DNA of 12,670 nt. It comes from Actinomycetes bacterium. GTDB taxonomy: Bacteria; Actinomycetota; Acidimicrobiia; Acidimicrobiales; RAAP-2. The stretch is from assembly GCA_021801615.1 (NCBI GenBank), contig JAJYXS010000176.1, positions 1 to 12,670 on the forward strand, written 5' to 3'. A program made the position numbers and the translations under genes. Below the pieces are notes generated by a model. The model was not told where the DNA came from, did not search any database, and was given only the letters and a program-made list of their open reading frames with translations. Positions 12,445 to 12,670 of this stretch are shown piece by piece (position 1 is the first letter of the stretch; every line of letters starts with the position of its first letter).

Positions 12445-12670
12445 TCAGTACTCGCTCCGGTCGACGAGGTGCAAGACCGGCTGCCCCTGGAGCGCCCGGG
12501 CGACATTCTGCGCCGCCGCCCGGGCCGCGTCCACGAGCGCGGTCTCGGTGATCCCCGAATTGTGCGGCGAGCCGAGCACGTTCGCCAGCTCGAGGAACGG
12601 CAGGCGCGGGGTGAACGGGGCGCCGTCACGAGGCTCGTCCCACCAGGTGTCGATCCCGGCCTGGAATGTG
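12445..12670 (-). CDS. D-isomer-specific 2-hydroxyacid dehydrogenase, C-terminal part (cut by window end)
   Basis: Only the last 74 codons are in the window. The translation ends ...DTWWDEPRDGAPFTPRLPF, LELANVLGSPHNSGITETA, then an Ala-rich helix, ALQGQPVLHLVDRSEY and TGA. The DxWWxEP motif, the catalytic His in the GSPHNSG loop and the closing helix with N...L.G.P match the NAD-binding/C-terminal part of phosphoglycerate-dehydrogenase-like D-2-hydroxyacid dehydrogenases, which reduce 2-keto acids with NAD(P)H. The start and the substrate-binding part lie beyond 12670, so the substrate cannot be suggested. Confidence 0.85.
   Translation of the reverse strand, partial: TFQAGIDTWWDEPRDGAPFTPRLPFLELANVLGSPHNSGITETALVDAARAAAQNVARALQGQPVLHLVDRSEY

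Noticed and set aside
1..12670. Mobile element, CRISPR, tRNA/rRNA or riboswitch
   Set aside because: No transposase or integrase motif, no spaced palindromic repeats, no tRNA-like cloverleaf and no known riboswitch core was seen on reading both strands.

Overview
The window is a GC-rich stretch (about 70% G+C by eye) that is gene-dense. Many genes use GTG starts, several have -10 boxes placed right before the start codon (leaderless style), and neighbouring genes share GTGA stop/start overlaps. MurA carries Asp where most bacteria carry the fosfomycin-sensitive Cys. The solute-binding protein belongs to a type I associate with Actinobacteria. Together these point to an actinobacterium, possibly of the Acidimicrobiia; the class-level guess is inference from general resemblance only.

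Layout, left to right. Positions 53-1471 (minus) hold murA, for peptidoglycan precursor synthesis, with an unusual Pro/Ala/Gly-rich N-terminal tail encoded by an 18-bp tandem repeat. Divergent from it is glpX (1571-2578, plus), class II fructose-1,6-bisphosphatase. A plus-strand pair follows: a class III aminotransferase of the HpnO/ornithine-aminotransferase type (2650-4059) and an HpnA-type NAD(P)-dependent epimerase/reductase (4056-5153), overlapping by 4 bp. The pair looks like a hopanoid side-chain module, although no squalene-hopene cyclase lies in the window. Next come a divergent ClpS adaptor (5205-5516), a small all-helical ferritin-like protein (5552-6094) and an alpha/beta hydrolase (6124-6918).

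A DUF72/YecE protein (6940-7716, minus) ends tail-to-tail with the hydrolase and is divergent from gabT (7824-9191, plus), a 4-aminobutyrate aminotransferase. gabT in turn converges on a three-gene minus-strand amino-acid ABC importer operon: binding protein (11029-11916), permease (10013-10990) and ATPase (9228-10016). The right end holds a G-rich 19-bp tandem repeat, an Hsp15-like S4 RNA-binding protein (12082-12435, plus) and the C-terminal 74 residues of a D-2-hydroxyacid dehydrogenase (12445-12670, minus), cut by the window edge.

Most of this is core metabolism, and I see no mobile element, CRISPR array, RNA gene or phage gene. The points most worth following are the hpnO-hpnA pair, the altered N-degron pocket of ClpS beside a ferritin-like gene, the repeat-encoded tail and G-quadruplex motif at the start of murA, and a recurring GGTANNNT promoter signature with probable leaderless starts. 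No gap without a gene exceeds 300 bases; the longest (11917-12081) holds the binding-protein promoter, the 19-bp repeat and the S4-gene promoter.
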